From Loripinus fragilis (Eukaryota > Mollusca > Bivalvia > Lucinida > Lucinidae): a DNA stretch of 64,000 nucleotides. The notes below the pieces were generated by a model, which ran no database searches, was not told the origin of the DNA, and was given only the letters and a program-made list of their open reading frames with translations. Of the stretch, positions 42,255 to 55,925 are shown in pieces. The stretch covers positions 54,181,672-54,245,671 of the forward strand of contig OZ026517.1 in assembly GCA_964019695.1 (NCBI GenBank), given 5' to 3'. The stretch's first letter is position 1, and every line of letters begins with the position of its first letter. The position numbers were made by a program, and so were the translations under genes.

Positions 42255-44124
42255 AAAGTTGGTAAGGGTGATATAAGAAACGCCCCGACGCGAGAAGCCC
42301 TGTCTTTGGGGGTTTGCAAACAACAAAGGCGCAGACCAGCCTGCGCATCCGCCCAGACTGATCAACGCTTTTGTTATTCGCTTTATCTGAACTTACTTCA
42401 AGCGATTTTCATTTTTTTTTTCTAGCTGAAGATCTCGCTTTGTCGGAAACCCCGAAGACAGGTTTTGTCGCGTCGAGGCCCGGAATAAAAACACCTTACT
42501 TTTTTGCATCCAAAAGAACAAGGCGCTAAGCCATATTGTCTTCATTATGATGACTGTATCACTGCAGATTGTATCAGAACTGAGTAGAAGAACTTTATAA
42601 ATGCCAAGCTACAAGTAAATGGACTCATTGAGGGCGTGTCATATTGAATTCGATCTATTTGTCTCTTTCCAATCAAAACTGCAGCAGCTGGCAATTTTTG
42701 CAACATTTTTCTCAATTTTCAAAAAATAAGGTATGATACTGGCAGACGATTCTCAATGAAATATCATGCCTTATTTGTTATTTATGAAAAAGTGGCAAAA
42801 TTTTTAATTGTCGTCTACTGCAAATTATAGGTGGCGCTTTAAGGTTCAACGCTTAAGATGTCTGTTTTTGACTTTTTTTTCGTCTGATGATAATTAACCT
42901 TTCCAAACAGTTTGGCTCCAGATCAGGCTTGACAACACGTAGGGCCTTATCTGGTTTCAATGGCGTAGCCAGAACGCTGAAAAAGTTACGCACATCAAAG
43001 GCAAACTACTAGATCAAGCAGTGATTCTCTTCACTTGCGTCCCTTTTCATAATGGGAAATTCTCTTATAGGAAAGAATTTGCTCCCAGAGGGAGCGAATT
43101 CTTTCCTTAAAGAGCAGTTCCTTATGGCATGGAAAACCACTTTTACCACACAAGGTAACCTCTCTTGAAGTTACTATTTTTATTACGCACGTGCGTAACT
43201 GCGTAATGGAAGCTACGCAAATGGATTCCAAACTGTTTGAAACAAACACTGATGATATTCACGAAAGAAAAATGAAAAGAAAAAATCAGCAAGATCACCT
43301 AGCATGCAAATACTTAATTGTAGATCATGTGTATTTGTTAGTCACATGAATGCAAACATGAGCAAATGGTATCGCATCTCGTTCTATACTATAGAAGGTT
43401 GGTAAAAATAGCAATGCAATTGGTTGTGACAATTTTCAAGTAATTTGGTGTGATTTAAATCTAATTTGTGAAGGACACTTGCAACTTGGAATTTAATTAT
43501 AGCTTGCCCTCGTGTCAGGGGCGGATCCAGTGGGGTTCATATGCATAAAGGTGTGGGTGGGGGTTCGCTTTGCTGAGTTTATAAATTTTTTCTTAAATAT
43601 CCCATGAAAATGAACTAATTTGGTCTCAACGAGACCGAATCAATTCATTAAAAACGGAGCGGGGGTGCGGTCGCGGAGAGTGTGGACAAATGTTTTCGCG
43701 TGAAAAACTCATACGAAACAACCCCAGCACAAGGATGTTAGTGTATCATGTCTACGTATCCCGTGTATATACTTATTGGACTTGGGACGGTTTATTGTGC
43801 ATCTCAAGGGATCACAGATTCTGAGAATTAAAAAAACAAACAAAAAAACCCACAAAAAACAGACAGGGCCTTTTCCAGCAATTTTGGGAAAAGGCCCCTG
43901 GCCAAAATTGGGAAAAAAAGATCAACTTAATATCAAAATTGGGAGAAATTAACGACATAGAACATTACAAGGGAAGCAAAATATATACTCAAAATCAAGT
44001 TAATTTAGATTGTATTATGCCAAGCATACTACTTAAGCACTAGTGTTTAAGTATCACTCTAATATGGGTCAGTTTTTTTCATAAGCAGTAGTGGTCTCAA
44101 AAAAAAAGGTAAAAAAAAAAAAGT

Positions 44125-44163
<39 letters not shown>

Positions 44164-45920
44164 CTTAATTGGGAAAATCAGACATGGTAATGGGAAAGAA
44201 GGTGGCTATTTTTGATTGAAAATGGGGCTGAAATTCGGCCCCTAGAGATGGGCAGAAAATGCCATGACAGATGTACTTCAGAAGCTGAAGATTGATGTTA
44301 TCTTAGCAAACAGTGCAGACCCTGGTGAAATACCGCATATTGCGGCATTTCATCTGGGTCTGCACTGTTTGCAAAAGAATGCATACCCATTTAGGGTTTA
44401 CAGTATTCAAAGGGTTCAAGTATATGCAATGTTTTGCAAATGGCAACCCTTGCATTGGCGGTTATCAAGCATCTAATTTCCAATAAAGAATTTCAATTTC
44501 TTTCGTAAAATTAGACTAGATATTCTAGTATTAAGAAAATTTGAAAAACAAAGCAAAACGAATTAACAAGGAAAATGGCACCAGCGGATGCGCAGGCTAG
44601 GCTGTGTTCTCGTAGCTCCCCGATGTGATAAGTACATCCCATGTGTTTTCAAAAGCAACACGTATTTACAATGTAGTAACAACTTACGTTGTTCTTTATT
44701 CAGTGTTTGCTGTTGCTCCTATTATGTTTGGGTTTTTGTGTTTGGTCCTTGCATTAAGTTGTAGCTGTAAGTGCACATAGCTGAGGTAGGGAGAGCTGGT
44801 TGCTTCCCTTTAATTGCATTCTTGCTGTATTGTGACTATATGTGTTCTGTACCTCTTCTCCGTGGTGCCATGGGTAAGTCCATGGTCTGTGACCAGCTCT
44901 CTCTCAGACCAGTGCCGATCTGTGTTAATCACTCCCCGGAAAGTATAAAAGCTACTATTTCAATATTCTGGCTACATGGCGTATAGTTCCTAAAGCTGTG
45001 AAGGCTGGATAGATCCTTAAGCATTCACAGTCTTATCAGCGCCTTTGCTATTTGCTCTTCGGAAAGTATTAAACCCTAAGATTAAACCTACGCTTTCTTC
45101 AAGTTAAAGATTTTGTTCGCAAACTCCATGTTTTTTTCTCGTGATAGGGTTTAGTCATTATATGGTGAGAGACTAATGAAAAAAGCTCAGATTTTTGTAA
45201 AGTCATGGTCGATGTAATAAGAAGTGTTGATTTTGTCTTTTAAAAGTAATTTTAAATATCACTTTCAACAAGTTTGCATATCAGGGAGTTGTCTCATTTT
45301 AGAGTGCTACAGTCGACTCTCGTTAACTCGAAATACATCAGTTTTTCCGTAGAGTTATCAGTATTTATATCCAAATGGAATTAGTTTTAAATGGACCTCA
45401 TCGAGAGGAGACCTGATTTTAAGGAATGTGATCAACAAAAGGCGCCGACGATCAGCCTGCGAACCTATGCAATCCGAACAGCGCCTTTGTTATTCGCTCG
45501 CTGGAACGTAGACTAACTAAACTTGCTATAGACAAAATTTCACCATTCCATCTAGTCTCTGTAGCTGAGCAGGTTAGTTTGACCTTTGCTTGGTCGCAAA
45601 CCCCTACCGGAAAGACAAAGTAGAGAAAGCACAGAGATTTCCTATCAAAATATACTAGTCTAGGTGCCAAATCACAAAATTTAAGTTCTGTTATGACCTC
45701 AAGGAAGAAAATGCCATTGCTATCATGTGTTAGGTATGTATCTATCATGCTTGGAAAGCAATGTTTTACTAAGTTTCCTGTTGTAAAATTTTCAAAATAG
45801 GCCTGTAAAGTACGTTACCGTATAAAATCAGTTAAATGTAATTAGACTAAGAATAACCATTTCTCTGGAAAGAAATAGTTTCTTTTGCTTTAGATTTTGT
45901 ATGAATGTGTCATTGTATGT
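42255..45920. other. Repeat-rich DNA without recognised genes
   Basis: Contents: CTGATCAACGC hairpin fragment (42,320-42,382); TTAA-family MITE remnant with AGACGATTCTCA (42,690-42,845); half AACAGTTTGGCTCC hairpin (42,902-42,962); a CCTTTTCCAGCAATTTTGGG repeat with a poly-T run (43,863-44,230); a complete AACAGTG hairpin (44,305-44,373); a copy of the G/T-rich module of the long-TIR elements (44,700-44,960); a TTAACTCGAAATAC fragment at 45,313. Confidence 0.5.
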
Positions 45921-45929
45921 CAATACATA

Positions 45930-46445
45930 AGATATGTTTACGTTGTTATCTACGTTACACTTTGTCATCTGCAAATGAGCTACAGTAAAACCTATGTAAC
46001 ACGGCCACTCTAAAAGACAGGAAATTGTCTATCTTTATGTTATGCTGTTAATTGGATTTCATTGTGGCAGAGATATTGCCAATTCCAATGCGATGCAGAT
46101 GACTGAATAGAAAATACTTAAAACCAGTACAACGTACGTGATAATTAGCATACTTAAATATTTATTTCATTACTCTCTATTGCCAGTTTTTATAACCAAC
46201 TTCAAATATTAAAATAAACAAGAAAAAGCAGCAAAGCTGCAAAGCTGCAGGAATTTAAAGTGTTTTCTCATTCTACACGTACAGTTCTCCATGTAGTAGC
46301 TGAAATTTCACATGGCAAAGACAGAAGGTTATGTCAACTTAATCTGCCAGCTTGTATATGTGAAACGGGCCGGTGACCTTATTCTGCCTGTGACACTTAG
46401 AAAGGTTGCACAGCCCTGTCATCTTATATTGCAGTTGGCAGTAGC

Positions 46446-46492
<47 letters not shown>

Positions 46493-46493
46493 A

Positions 46494-46530
<37 letters not shown>

Positions 46531-48130
46531 AAAGTAGTAGTAGTAGTAGTTATTTTTATAGTAGAGACATCGATCAGAAGTACTAGTAGTTGTAACAATA
46601 GTAGTGTCAGCAGCAGCAGTGGTAGTAGTTGCTGTTGTAAAAGTAGTAATGGCAGCAGCAGTAGTAGCAGCAGTAGTGGTGGTTGTAGCAGCAGCCCTGA
46701 TAGTAGCAGCAGTAGCAGCACTGGTTTTTGTTGTTGTAGTGTTAGTAGGTAGTGACAGCATCAACAACAGAAGTCAGACCCAGGGTCAATTACTTTGAAA
46801 TGTAATTCATTACATTACAATTACTATCAAAATCATTGCATTACATGTTTCTGGTCACCGACATACTAGTTTGGAGAGATAAAACAGCTCCACGAGCCCT
46901 GGAACTATGGTGCACGTGATGCACTTGCTTTTTATGTTTTTCGCAGTTTTTTAAGAATTTAAAATCATCATTTACAGAATACGATATGCCAGTACATGCC
47001 CTAGACGTTTTCATTGAAACGCCACCAAATGGTTTGAATTATCCCATTAAACACAAAAAATGAGGATCAAACTTTAAGGTATAGTCCTGCAGTGCTATTT
47101 TGACCATGTTGACATTCTGTATTTACAATAATATTTACCAATAACAAAGTTATTTTTAACTCACTATTTTTAGAATATTACATGCATTTTATTACATCTA
47201 AAATATTATATGCACAAACCAATCACAGAAAGAATTCGTAGCATAGTAGATGGATCGCATTTCCACTGTCATGGAGGTTGCGAGTTCGAACCCCATTACC
47301 ATACCTTGTTTTTTCATTTCTTTTTCGATTTTATATTTTAATTAATTTATTTATTTATTTATAGATATAATTCATAATCATTTCCAAACCATTTTGGTTG
47401 CTGAATATCGCTTTAATGACTGCAAACAACTCATACCCTATTGAGTTGGTGCATTCACTGGCATCTCGCATATGCGTTTTCGTGTTTGATAATGTCTCAT
47501 TTGATGGACACTTTGTATAAATGTAAAAACTGTTTTCCAATCATGCTTAAACATGTCAAAGGATACATATGAAAATATGATATAATAAAATGAAGAAAAA
47601 GAAATGAAGGCATTGGTGGGATTCGAATCCTGCGCATAATGGAAAATAACTGGATTTTCTGATGCCAGCGACTTTTCCTTCTGAGCTATAGAAGCTGATA
47701 TATAATTGTTTTCAAAACTACACCTGACTGCTGAATATGCCAGCCTCATGTTTTGATTTCAATGTTTACAAACAAGCAAATGTAAACATGGCCATTAGAT
47801 CTTGGCAGCACTATAGCACCAACACTTTGCATGTTTCTATACAATGCAATGGAAACTACCGGCACCCGTCAAGGAATGTGTATAAAGCATTCGGATGTGA
47901 TGGTTACCGTTTCCGTAGTGGTGATGCATGGTACTCTATGCCATAAAATTGAGTGGTGAAGTATTCGCAGTTCTATTCAATCATCTACATCGCATTGGAA
48001 TTGGCAATATCTCTGCCACAATGAAATTCAATTAAAACTATATCAACAATTTTAACTAAAATCGATCTTTAATTGCTGTCAATATATAGATAAGGTAACG
48101 TAGGTAACAAAATGTGTCTTGCATAAATGG
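45930..48130. mobile_element. 2.2-kb inverted-repeat element with inner tRNA-like pair
   Basis: Left arm (about 45,930-46,112) and right arm (47,970-48,130) are inverse complements, e.g. AGATATTGCCAATTCCAATG in both. Within it are a GTA microsatellite and two tRNA-like box B segments in opposite orientation (GCGAGTTCGAACCCC near 47,280 and GGGATTCGAATCC near 47,618). ORFs inside are not convincing. Confidence 0.65.
46443..46755. repeat. GTA/GTAGCA microsatellite
   Basis: About 300 bp of GTA repeats, with interruptions and AGC-rich ends. It gives long ORFs on both strands (poly-Val, poly-Ser, poly-Tyr, poly-Leu) that are artefacts. Confidence 0.95.
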
Positions 48131-49236
48131 ATTTAGGTAAAAAAATGTCGTCATGCTCAGGTAAAATTTTAGTCTGCCTTCCACGATTTGCCTATGTATA
48201 TTTTAGACAATTAGTTCAAAACAACACTAGTTCAAAATAATTTTAAGAGTACTGTGGGTTGGTATGCAGTGTGTGCTTGTGCAAATTGTTCGGTTCTGTT
48301 ACTTTGATTTGATATGGCAGTTTTTAGATTATTTTTACCAATGACGCATAACTATCTATTTCATGATTCAAATATTATGCTCAATATGCATCAATATATA
48401 ACCTAAAATAGTATAGCAATATTTCCTGCATCTAATGGAAAGGTGTGTGATGGTAATGAGTGCCTTCCAGAGCCGGTGGGGGAGTTCTGTTTACTTCACA
48501 CAGAGAATGACAAAGCTTAAAGCTGGTGTAGTTCTGGATAAGCCTACTTTTAAATAGAGTGAATGGGTAACTGATTGGTCAAAATTGACAATGAGATGTT
48601 TAGCATGTCATTCGCCAATTACATTTAAATTTCATGCATATATGTAGTAAGTCCATAATATATGTAACTGCATATTGTCATTATTTTAGCTTAGATATAT
48701 TTTTCCTGTGTCTACTCGTCCCTTTTTGCCAGTAGCCTGCTTGAAAAAAAATATGTTTGCCAAATCTTGAAGTCCTGCAGTTTATTATCATCTAAAATTC
48801 GTGTATACTTTATTGAAGATTGCAAATATAATATCAACAAAAGCACACAATAGACTGAACAAGCATGGTTTATACCGAAATGTATGATGTTTCATATATC
48901 TAACATCAACTGATTTTCTTGCGTGCTGAATACATTTAATTTACACTTTTTACTGTTTACAATTACATTATGAAAGAAAATATTCAATTTATCCCCTGTC
49001 ACCATTGCCATCTTCCAGTATTCTTTTGTTGTGCCATCTTCCAGTATTCTTTTGTTGTGCCATCTTCCAGAATTCTTTTGTTGAGCGCGATTTCATTATA
49101 CATGTATCATATTGTAATGACAAGTATCTTCTTTATATTTAACAGCAATTCTGAAAGAAACAATTTTGCTTGTTACTTATCTGCGTGGGAAGTTTGAGGT
49201 AATGTTACCTGGTGGAACATTACATACTGGCAACAA
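48131..49236. other. AT-rich DNA, no recognised gene
   Basis: GTGCCATCTTCCAGTATTCTTTTG-like units (shortened here: CCATCTTCCAGTATTC) recur three times at 49,005-49,082. Nothing else is recognised. Confidence 0.5.
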
Positions 49237-49553
49237 CCCGGGGGGGGGGGGGGGGCTCTGATATTTTCATACAAACGTAGGCTCAGGCCATTTTTGGGGT
49301 TTAAAATTTTGAATTTCAAGATTATTTTGAGCTTTCATAGAAATGAATATCTTTGGGGGTATGAAGATTTTGTGGATATTCTTTTGGGGTCACCACAAAA
49401 TTGGACTATATTTATGGGTCATTTCTGTGCATTTAAGGGTCTTTTCAAATTTCAAAATAATTTTTGGGGTGCTTGAAATTCCTGGTAAACGGTAGATGCT
49501 GGGCCCGAGCCTACATATGAAGAAAAAATGACAGTACCCCCTGGGGCTACACG
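49237..49553. mobile_element. Second poly-G TIR element
   Basis: A G run, CATACAAACGTAGGCTC, TTTTGGGG-rich interior and GAGCCTACATATGAAGAAAA: same family as 30,871-31,250. It interrupts the left outer part of the fold-back element that follows. Confidence 0.75.
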
Positions 49554-50552
49554 ATTACACACTTTCTGCAGAATTGCATACGTGCGGTAGCTTTACATAC
49601 CTGCTGCAACTTTAAAAAACTTGCTGCAACATTGCATACTTGCAACATAATAACAGCTTGGCTGCAACAGTACATACATGCAGCGACATAACAAACTTGC
49701 GACAACATTATGGTTGGCAGTCCATCTCACGAAAAAAACTTCTGATGGCAAAATGGGGTAGAAGCTGGCATCCATGCTAAATATGTTCCAATATGTGTAG
49801 TAAAACCGATAGGGGAGGATGCCAAGTATGAAAATGTCCCCATGACTCAGAATTAGGTCGAAGGTCCACTGGGTGCAAAATAACAGAATTTTAGACAAAA
49901 CACTCCTTTCTATGTCATCTCCTGCCTATAAAGCATCCATTAAATTCACTGAAATCATTCAGAATGTACTGGAGCTACTTGTTGTACTTAATACATAACC
50001 TAGACAAGAACTGAAGGTACGCCTGTGCAAGGTTAAAGGTCATTTCAGTGCAAATTTCATAATAAAAGTAGGTTAGGTTAGGTGCAGCATTCTTTTGTCA
50101 GTATCATACACACCCAACAATACAAAATTATCATAAAACTGCATGTGCATGGTTTAGAAGCATTGTATAGTGATATTAATAGTGTCACTTCATGCCAGAC
50201 CAGATTTACAGGCCATTCAAGCGCACATTTTTGGTAAAATGCATGGAAAATAGCTTATTTTTAGCGATCGGCATACCTAACATATCCATTAAACATCAGC
50301 ATAAGTGAGTAGGACGTACGAGCACAGCAAACAGCCTAGCTGAAGGTAATATAGGTTTATAATTGTTGACTAACAGTAAACTAGAAATGTGTCAGTGTGA
50401 CACAAATGCCCAAACCCAGGACCATTATATGAGACAAAAAAGTCTTTTTACGGGACACACATAAGGGACAGTACAGAACAAGCAAGGGTAATTCTCCATC
50501 GAACATGGCGGGTACATTGTAAAGTCATGGGATTCTCATTGGGCCAAATTAA

Positions 50553-50790
50553 GAGAAAATCTTCTTTAAGAATAAAGAACAAGAGAAGCTTCCTATCCGT
50601 GCTGTCTGGCTGGCATTTTCGTTGTTTACTGGTTTTAAGGCACTGTTCACCCTGACTCTAGCTAGGCTGTTAAAGTAAATCTTCTTTAAGCATAAAGAAC
50701 AAGAGAAGCTTCCTATCCGTGCTGTCAGACTAGCATTTTCGCTGTTTACTGATTATTTGGTACTGTTCATCCTGACTCTAGCTACTAGGC
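50553..50790. repeat. 127-bp tandem duplication in the fold-back arm
   Basis: AATCTTCTTTAAG...AATAAAGAACAAG starts both copies (50,553 and 50,680), and CACCCTGACTCTAGCTA or near ends both. The right arm has one counterpart. Confidence 0.85.
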
Positions 50791-51409
50791 TGTTGCGGAG
50801 CAGGCCGGATTCAGTCATACCTGGTCGTTAACAACGGAAACAATTGTTATCTTGGCGGGTCCCAATAAGGATCAAGTAAGCACTACAAATAGATGCTATA
50901 GTCAATGAGTTTACTACAGTTGCGTAGTGGTCATTTCTTCTATATAGCATAAGAAACAGATCTACTCTTTTATACAAGTTGCTGAGTTATGATTCCAGGT
51001 TTGTCAGTGTACTCAAACAGCAAGTTAATTCTCAATTATTATTGCTTTAGCAGATCTATTTTAAGTAAAATATGTAGGACTTGCGCTGTCAATAACATCA
51101 CATCCACTAGCTGGTGTGCATTTCCGCGATACCTCAGAGCATTTTCATCTCACTGGCACACACATTTTGTCTTGCATCCACAGCTAATTAGCTGCATACA
51201 CAGACAATTGTTACCAAACTTCTTTTCGTCCATCTGTACCTCTTAGCATGATAGTTTGTCATTGTGATATGTAACTCCATCCTAGTTTTCGCCTCCTCAT
51301 AATACGATGCCATGTGTGACAATTTATAGGTTAGAAGTTTGTGACTTTGCCACAAGTTTAGGAAAAGTTCATAGTACTGGGTGAGAATAAGTCTGATTTG
51401 GCTGCTGAT

Positions 51410-52088
51410 ACATTTTCTGTAATTTTGACAGCTAAAACTCTCAAATTACCGGTCACTTCAGGAGGAATAGAAAATGACAAAAGAGCTACATCGAATATAC
51501 ATGAAGCGTCCCACTTGTCATCCGATCATGAAGATCTGGACACTAGGATGGTATTACATGTGCATGGGTGAGATGCAACAACAGTTGGATATAAAAGATA
51601 TGTTGGTAAATGTCTTGACACAGATCAGGGTATCAGATGTGCTTATACTGTGACTGTATTACCTCAGGGCCGCCTGCAGTATTGACAGGTTTTGATGCTC
51701 TCAGGAACAGCGAGAGTAATGAAATGCCTTCCTTCCCATTTTTTTTGCTGAATAGCTACCCCATTTAGTATTGTCAATTATTTTAGGCGTTCATACGCTA
51801 AAGGGGTGCAATATCATGCTACCTTCATCTATCAAAGGCAAGATTACATGCTGGAAAATGTTCATTAAGTATGCATATCTTCTTACTGGAGTAGTAAGGG
51901 ATGATGACGTCGATGTTGCTTGGGCGTTTGTAGGTTCATTATATGGGATTGAAGAAAAGGGTGTCAGAGGTATTGATGATGCCAGGCACAGTCTTTTTCT
52001 GAAAGTGAAACGTGACTTAGATGGTTTGCCTGCCACCAACCCATGGTGCATTAGAGTTACATATCACAAGGGCAAACTCTCAAGCTAA
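51410..52088 (+). pseudogene. Decayed transposon-associated protein gene
   Basis: Two pieces in different frames resemble consecutive parts of a protein type common in invertebrate genomes as multi-copy uncharacterised ORFs. The first (about 51,410-51,571) has SSDHEDLDTRMVLH, matching a typical (S/N)HEEADTRM.LH motif, and then a stop. The second (51,771-52,088) has GCN in place of GCDTTS, GKITCWK, FVGSLYGI, DDARHSLFLK and LDGLPATNPW, in the order seen in that family. From memory the intact family has Asp-rich motifs recalling nucleases, but I cannot name it with certainty. It sits in the middle of the long inverted arms, where a transposase would be. Confidence 0.55.
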
Positions 52089-53411
52089 GATATGACTTCA
52101 AGCAGACCATGTAATAATGGATCTAGAAAATAAACTAACTGCAATTATTGACTTGTGGCAAGAAGGTACAGACTGACTAGAAGTTGTTTGGAAGTGCTTG
52201 CTAGCTATCACAGCTTTGTACATGCAGCCAATTAGCTGTTTATGCAAGACGAAATGCATGTCACTGAAGTGCAAGTATTCTAAAAAAATCTCTGAAATGC
52301 ACATCAGCTTGTAGGTTTGGTGTCTTTGGTTTTCCAAATCTTACATTAAAATAGATCTGCTATAGCAATAATTGTTGTGAGATAATTCACTGTTTGAGTG
52401 CTCTGGCAACTTACACAGAATAACTGATTTATTTTGAATGTAATAAACAAGAAATGACCAAAGTGTAAGTGAGTATGACCAGGAAATGCCACAATCACTC
52501 AGCGCAGACCACCTCACAGCACTGTAAGGAAGAGACACAGAACAGCCAAATGTCAGCAGGAAGACAGTTAAAGTAAAGCAGCCCACTCTCTTTCCTCAGC
52601 GAGATGCTTGAAAAACTAGACTGGACACTAAGTGCTGCATAACAAGACATTGATAAAAAACCACACCCTCACAAACAAAGGGAGCAACAATAATCAATGA
52701 ATCAACACAACAGAAACACTGCATTAGAACAGGCTGCATCGGAAACTACTTTCGTCTAAAGTGCAATAATAGGGTTCCAAATCTTCACCATGGATTCTGC
52801 TGTTTTTTTAAAAGACAAAAAATTGCATAGCTCGCATGGAGGCTAACCTATGCAATGCATTATCACATATAACCAATCTAAGTAAATTAACACAATATGA
52901 TGAAACAAAGAAAATGGCTAGTTACCCACAAATAGAACCTCAAGTGGAGCTATGGTTGGCCAAGACAAAGACAAAGACAACATCAGGCACTAACAAACCG
53001 ATGAAAGTTTTAGGATAGGGTCATCACTGAGCCTGCAGCCTGATCCACTTTTGTGTTATTAAAGCGGAAACCATAACTACAGACTGTAAGTGGGTTTACA
53101 AGCAGTCAAAATGCAGCTGTAGAAAACTAAAACAAGCAGCATCTATATGTAATGCTTACTGTATCATAAATGAGCCCCATTAAGAGAAAATATATTTTAA
53201 GGTTTGGCCTCCAGGCATGACTCAATCTGGCATGCTGTGCTACAAAGCTTAGCTAGAGTCTGAAAGATTAGTACTTAATCAGCAAACAACAAAAGTCTAG
53301 TCAGACAGCTCGGATAGCTCGGATGTTAAAACTGATCTGCATTTTGTTGTTCTTATATAATTAAAGCTGATCGTCTTTTAGTGTGCCCTATAAAAAGCTC
53401 AAGAGGTCTTT

Positions 53412-53613
53412 TGATTTGTTTGTTTGATTTGATTCTTTACGTCCCATCAACAATCTTTCAGTTATAAAGGAACGGGTCTTCCTGGGTTGAACCAGTACTA
53501 AGCTAGGATTAATGTTCTTGCTCAAGGACATAACGCGGTGACGCTTGTGAGGCTCGAACCCGCGGCCCCTCGGTCTCGAGTCAAGCACTCTACCACTGAG
53601 CCACTGCGCTCCC
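53412..53613 (-). repeat. tRNA-derived SINE
   Basis: Minus-strand copy of the SINE family: GGAGCGCAGTGGCTCAGTGG, GGTTCGAGCCTCACAAGCG, TTGAGCAAGAACATTAATCC and GAATCAAATCAAAC tail. Confidence 0.85.
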
Positions 53614-54350
53614 TAAGAGGTATTTTGATGCTAGTTAACAATTGGATACCTATATTTAAATTTAGTGAAAATATTTGCTGTGCTCATACGTCCTACTTAC
53701 TTATATTGTTGTTTAATGGTTATGCTGGGTATGGTGATTACATAAAGAAGCTGTTTTCAATGCATTTATAAACAAACTGGGCACTTAAGTGACTTTAATT
53801 CTGACCTGGCCTGTAGTTACACTTTCAATATCACTATGCGTGACTACTAAACCATTCACATGCAGTTTTTGATATTTTGTATTGTTAGATTGGTATGACG
53901 CCGATAAAAATTGCAGCATTAACATTGCATACTTTTATTTTGGAAAATTTCACTTAAATGACCTTTAACATTAATTATTTTGCACGGACATACGCTCAGT
54001 TGTTGTCTATGTCAAGTAATACATGAAACAAGTATCTTAAGTACATCCGGGATAGTGTCAGTGAATTTAATTGATGTTATATAGGCGGGAAACGACATAA
54101 AAAGGAGTGATTTGTCTAGTATCTTGTTATTTTGCACCCAGTTGACATTTGACATAATTCTGAGTCCCAGGGACATTTCCAGACTTGGCATCCACCCCTA
54201 TCGTGTTTACTACGCATATATAAACATAATTAGAATGGATGCCGGCTTCTACTCAATTTTGCCACCAAAAGTGAAAATAAGCCTCTTTTGCAGCCAACTA
54301 TTACAAACTTGCTACGCCACTACTACGCACTTGCAACAACTATAGTGCGT

Positions 54351-55321
54351 CCAGCTAATAGAGACTGGGCGTGTCAAACATAGCGTTGTCATACACTGTC
54401 AAATAAGACTAGTCTACAGTAAATTGGGTGTAATAGCCTATGTACGCTTGACTCGTGCAACCAACTGAAGCGCAGACGACAAGGGTGACCAACTTTATAC
54501 GTTAGCATGCCTGGTAAACGTTTATCTTTAGTATGCTGCTGGGGACCTGCTGCATTTCATTTTCCAGGATTGATATGTTGTGAAAGTTTTGGGGGAGGGT
54601 AGGTTTGCCCTTTCTTCAAATTCTGTCTGTATGGCAAAACTGGTTTGATTTTTAAGCCTGATACAATAATAATAATAAATCACCAATTAGAATTAAGCGG
54701 GACAAGGGTTAAGTATCTGGATCATGAGAAAAGGGCATACAAACATGAGATTTGGTCTTATCGCATATGCAAAAAACGCCTCTTATAATCGCTTATTCTG
54801 GCGTTTCCTGAGAGACCAGATGTCTAAAAGTTGCTTGGAGTCTTCTCCAACTTGCATACTTTGTTTATGCGAGAAGCCAAAGCCCTGGCGAGGTCATGCG
54901 TGCATGCAGGCTCGTCGGAGCCTTCGCCACACGCCGATGTAATAAGAATCATCATCTCGTGTGCTGACCAATTTATAGTATTAAATTTTCATTGCGGACC
55001 ATTATTTTATTTTCTTTTTCAGTGTATAATTTGAACAGTTAAAATTTCGAAACATTGTCAGAGCGCATATATCTAGACTAGTCAGTTTCCTTGTTATCCA
55101 AATTAAATCGAGATGCCTTTTTCTGACAATGGGCTCAAAACTACAACAGGTATATACAGGTATACAGCTGTAAAGCGTTTCACAGGTGAATAAATACACT
55201 CTGTCTTACCGATTTATAAATGGAAATGTCAACGGGTGTGTCTTTGCTAAGAACCGCCCAGTCTCTCTTATCTGGTCGGACTATACCTACCTTAGTAACC
55301 TACCTACCTACCTACCTGCCG
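54351..55321. other. Unassigned DNA
   Basis: A hairpin fragment of the CGAAGGCTCC type lies near 54,868-54,930 (GCCAAAGCCCTGGCGAGGTC side). ACCT microsatellite at 55,300-55,318. No gene recognised. Confidence 0.4.
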
Positions 55322-55925
55322 GTCGGGTCTGAAAGCCCCTGCCGAGCCGAGCTGCCGAGTGCCGACATACATAGTTTATTTTTTCAAATTTATCCTCGGT
55401 GGAGATTGTTCACAAATATTTTTATTTAAAATCATCACATAGACTAAAATCGATAAGTAGAACAATAATAATGATAGTAAATAACAATACTTTTGATTTT
55501 ATTGCCATTTTATTGCTCGCAGGGGGCCTGAAAGCCACAGCCAAGTGAATCAAGATTTCAGTTAATTTTTATTAGAAGTTTGTGAGGTCTACAAGCGAGT
55601 TTGGCAATTATTCTGAAAATAAAAGATAAGTGAAGAAAATGTTTAAAGGAATCTTACTTAAAAATTCGTTAATTACATAAAAATGGTCATTTTCCTAAAG
55701 GCCACATCCAGTTCTATTTATAGACATTTTGAGTAACCTTAATGAAATTGTAATTAAATCCAAATTATAACTGTTAACTATTATTATTAATGTTTCACTT
55801 ATTGCCTTTAGTCTATGTGATGATTTTAGATAACATTTATTTGTGAAAAATCCCCACAGAGGATGTTATTGAAAAATAAACTATGCAGGTCGGCAGCTCG
55901 GCTCGGCAGGGCTTTCAGACCCGAC
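55322..55925. mobile_element. 604-bp MITE with CG-rich TIRs
   Basis: GTCGGGTCTGAAAGCCCCTG and CAGGGCTTTCAGACCCGAC are the ends. The TIRs extend about 60 bp, through GCCGAGCCGAGCTGCCGA and ATAGTTTATTTTT. CCTACCTACC runs flank both sides. Interior AT-rich, non-coding. Confidence 0.9.

Larger units (their letters stand above)
49600..54350. mobile_element. Fold-back element with long arms and a decayed central ORF
   Basis: Left arm 49,600-51,262 and right arm about 52,100-54,350 are inverse complements over most of their length. Matched blocks include GATAGGGG with GGATGCCAAGT (49,808 and 54,195), CTGGGTGCAAAATAACA (49,868 and 54,128), TATCCG.GCTGTC (50,722 and 53,315) and TAGCAGATCTATTTTA (51,049 and 52,350). 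The right arm carries insertions: a G/T-rich module (about 52,450-53,000) and a SINE (53,412-53,613). The left arm has a 127-bp tandem duplication (50,553-50,790). The centre holds remnants of a protein gene. Outer ends and target site are not resolved. Confidence 0.75.

Noticed and set aside
46312..46798. Long ORFs on both strands (poly-Val, poly-Ser, poly-Tyr, poly-Leu)
   Set aside because: They are translations of a GTA/GCA microsatellite in several frames.
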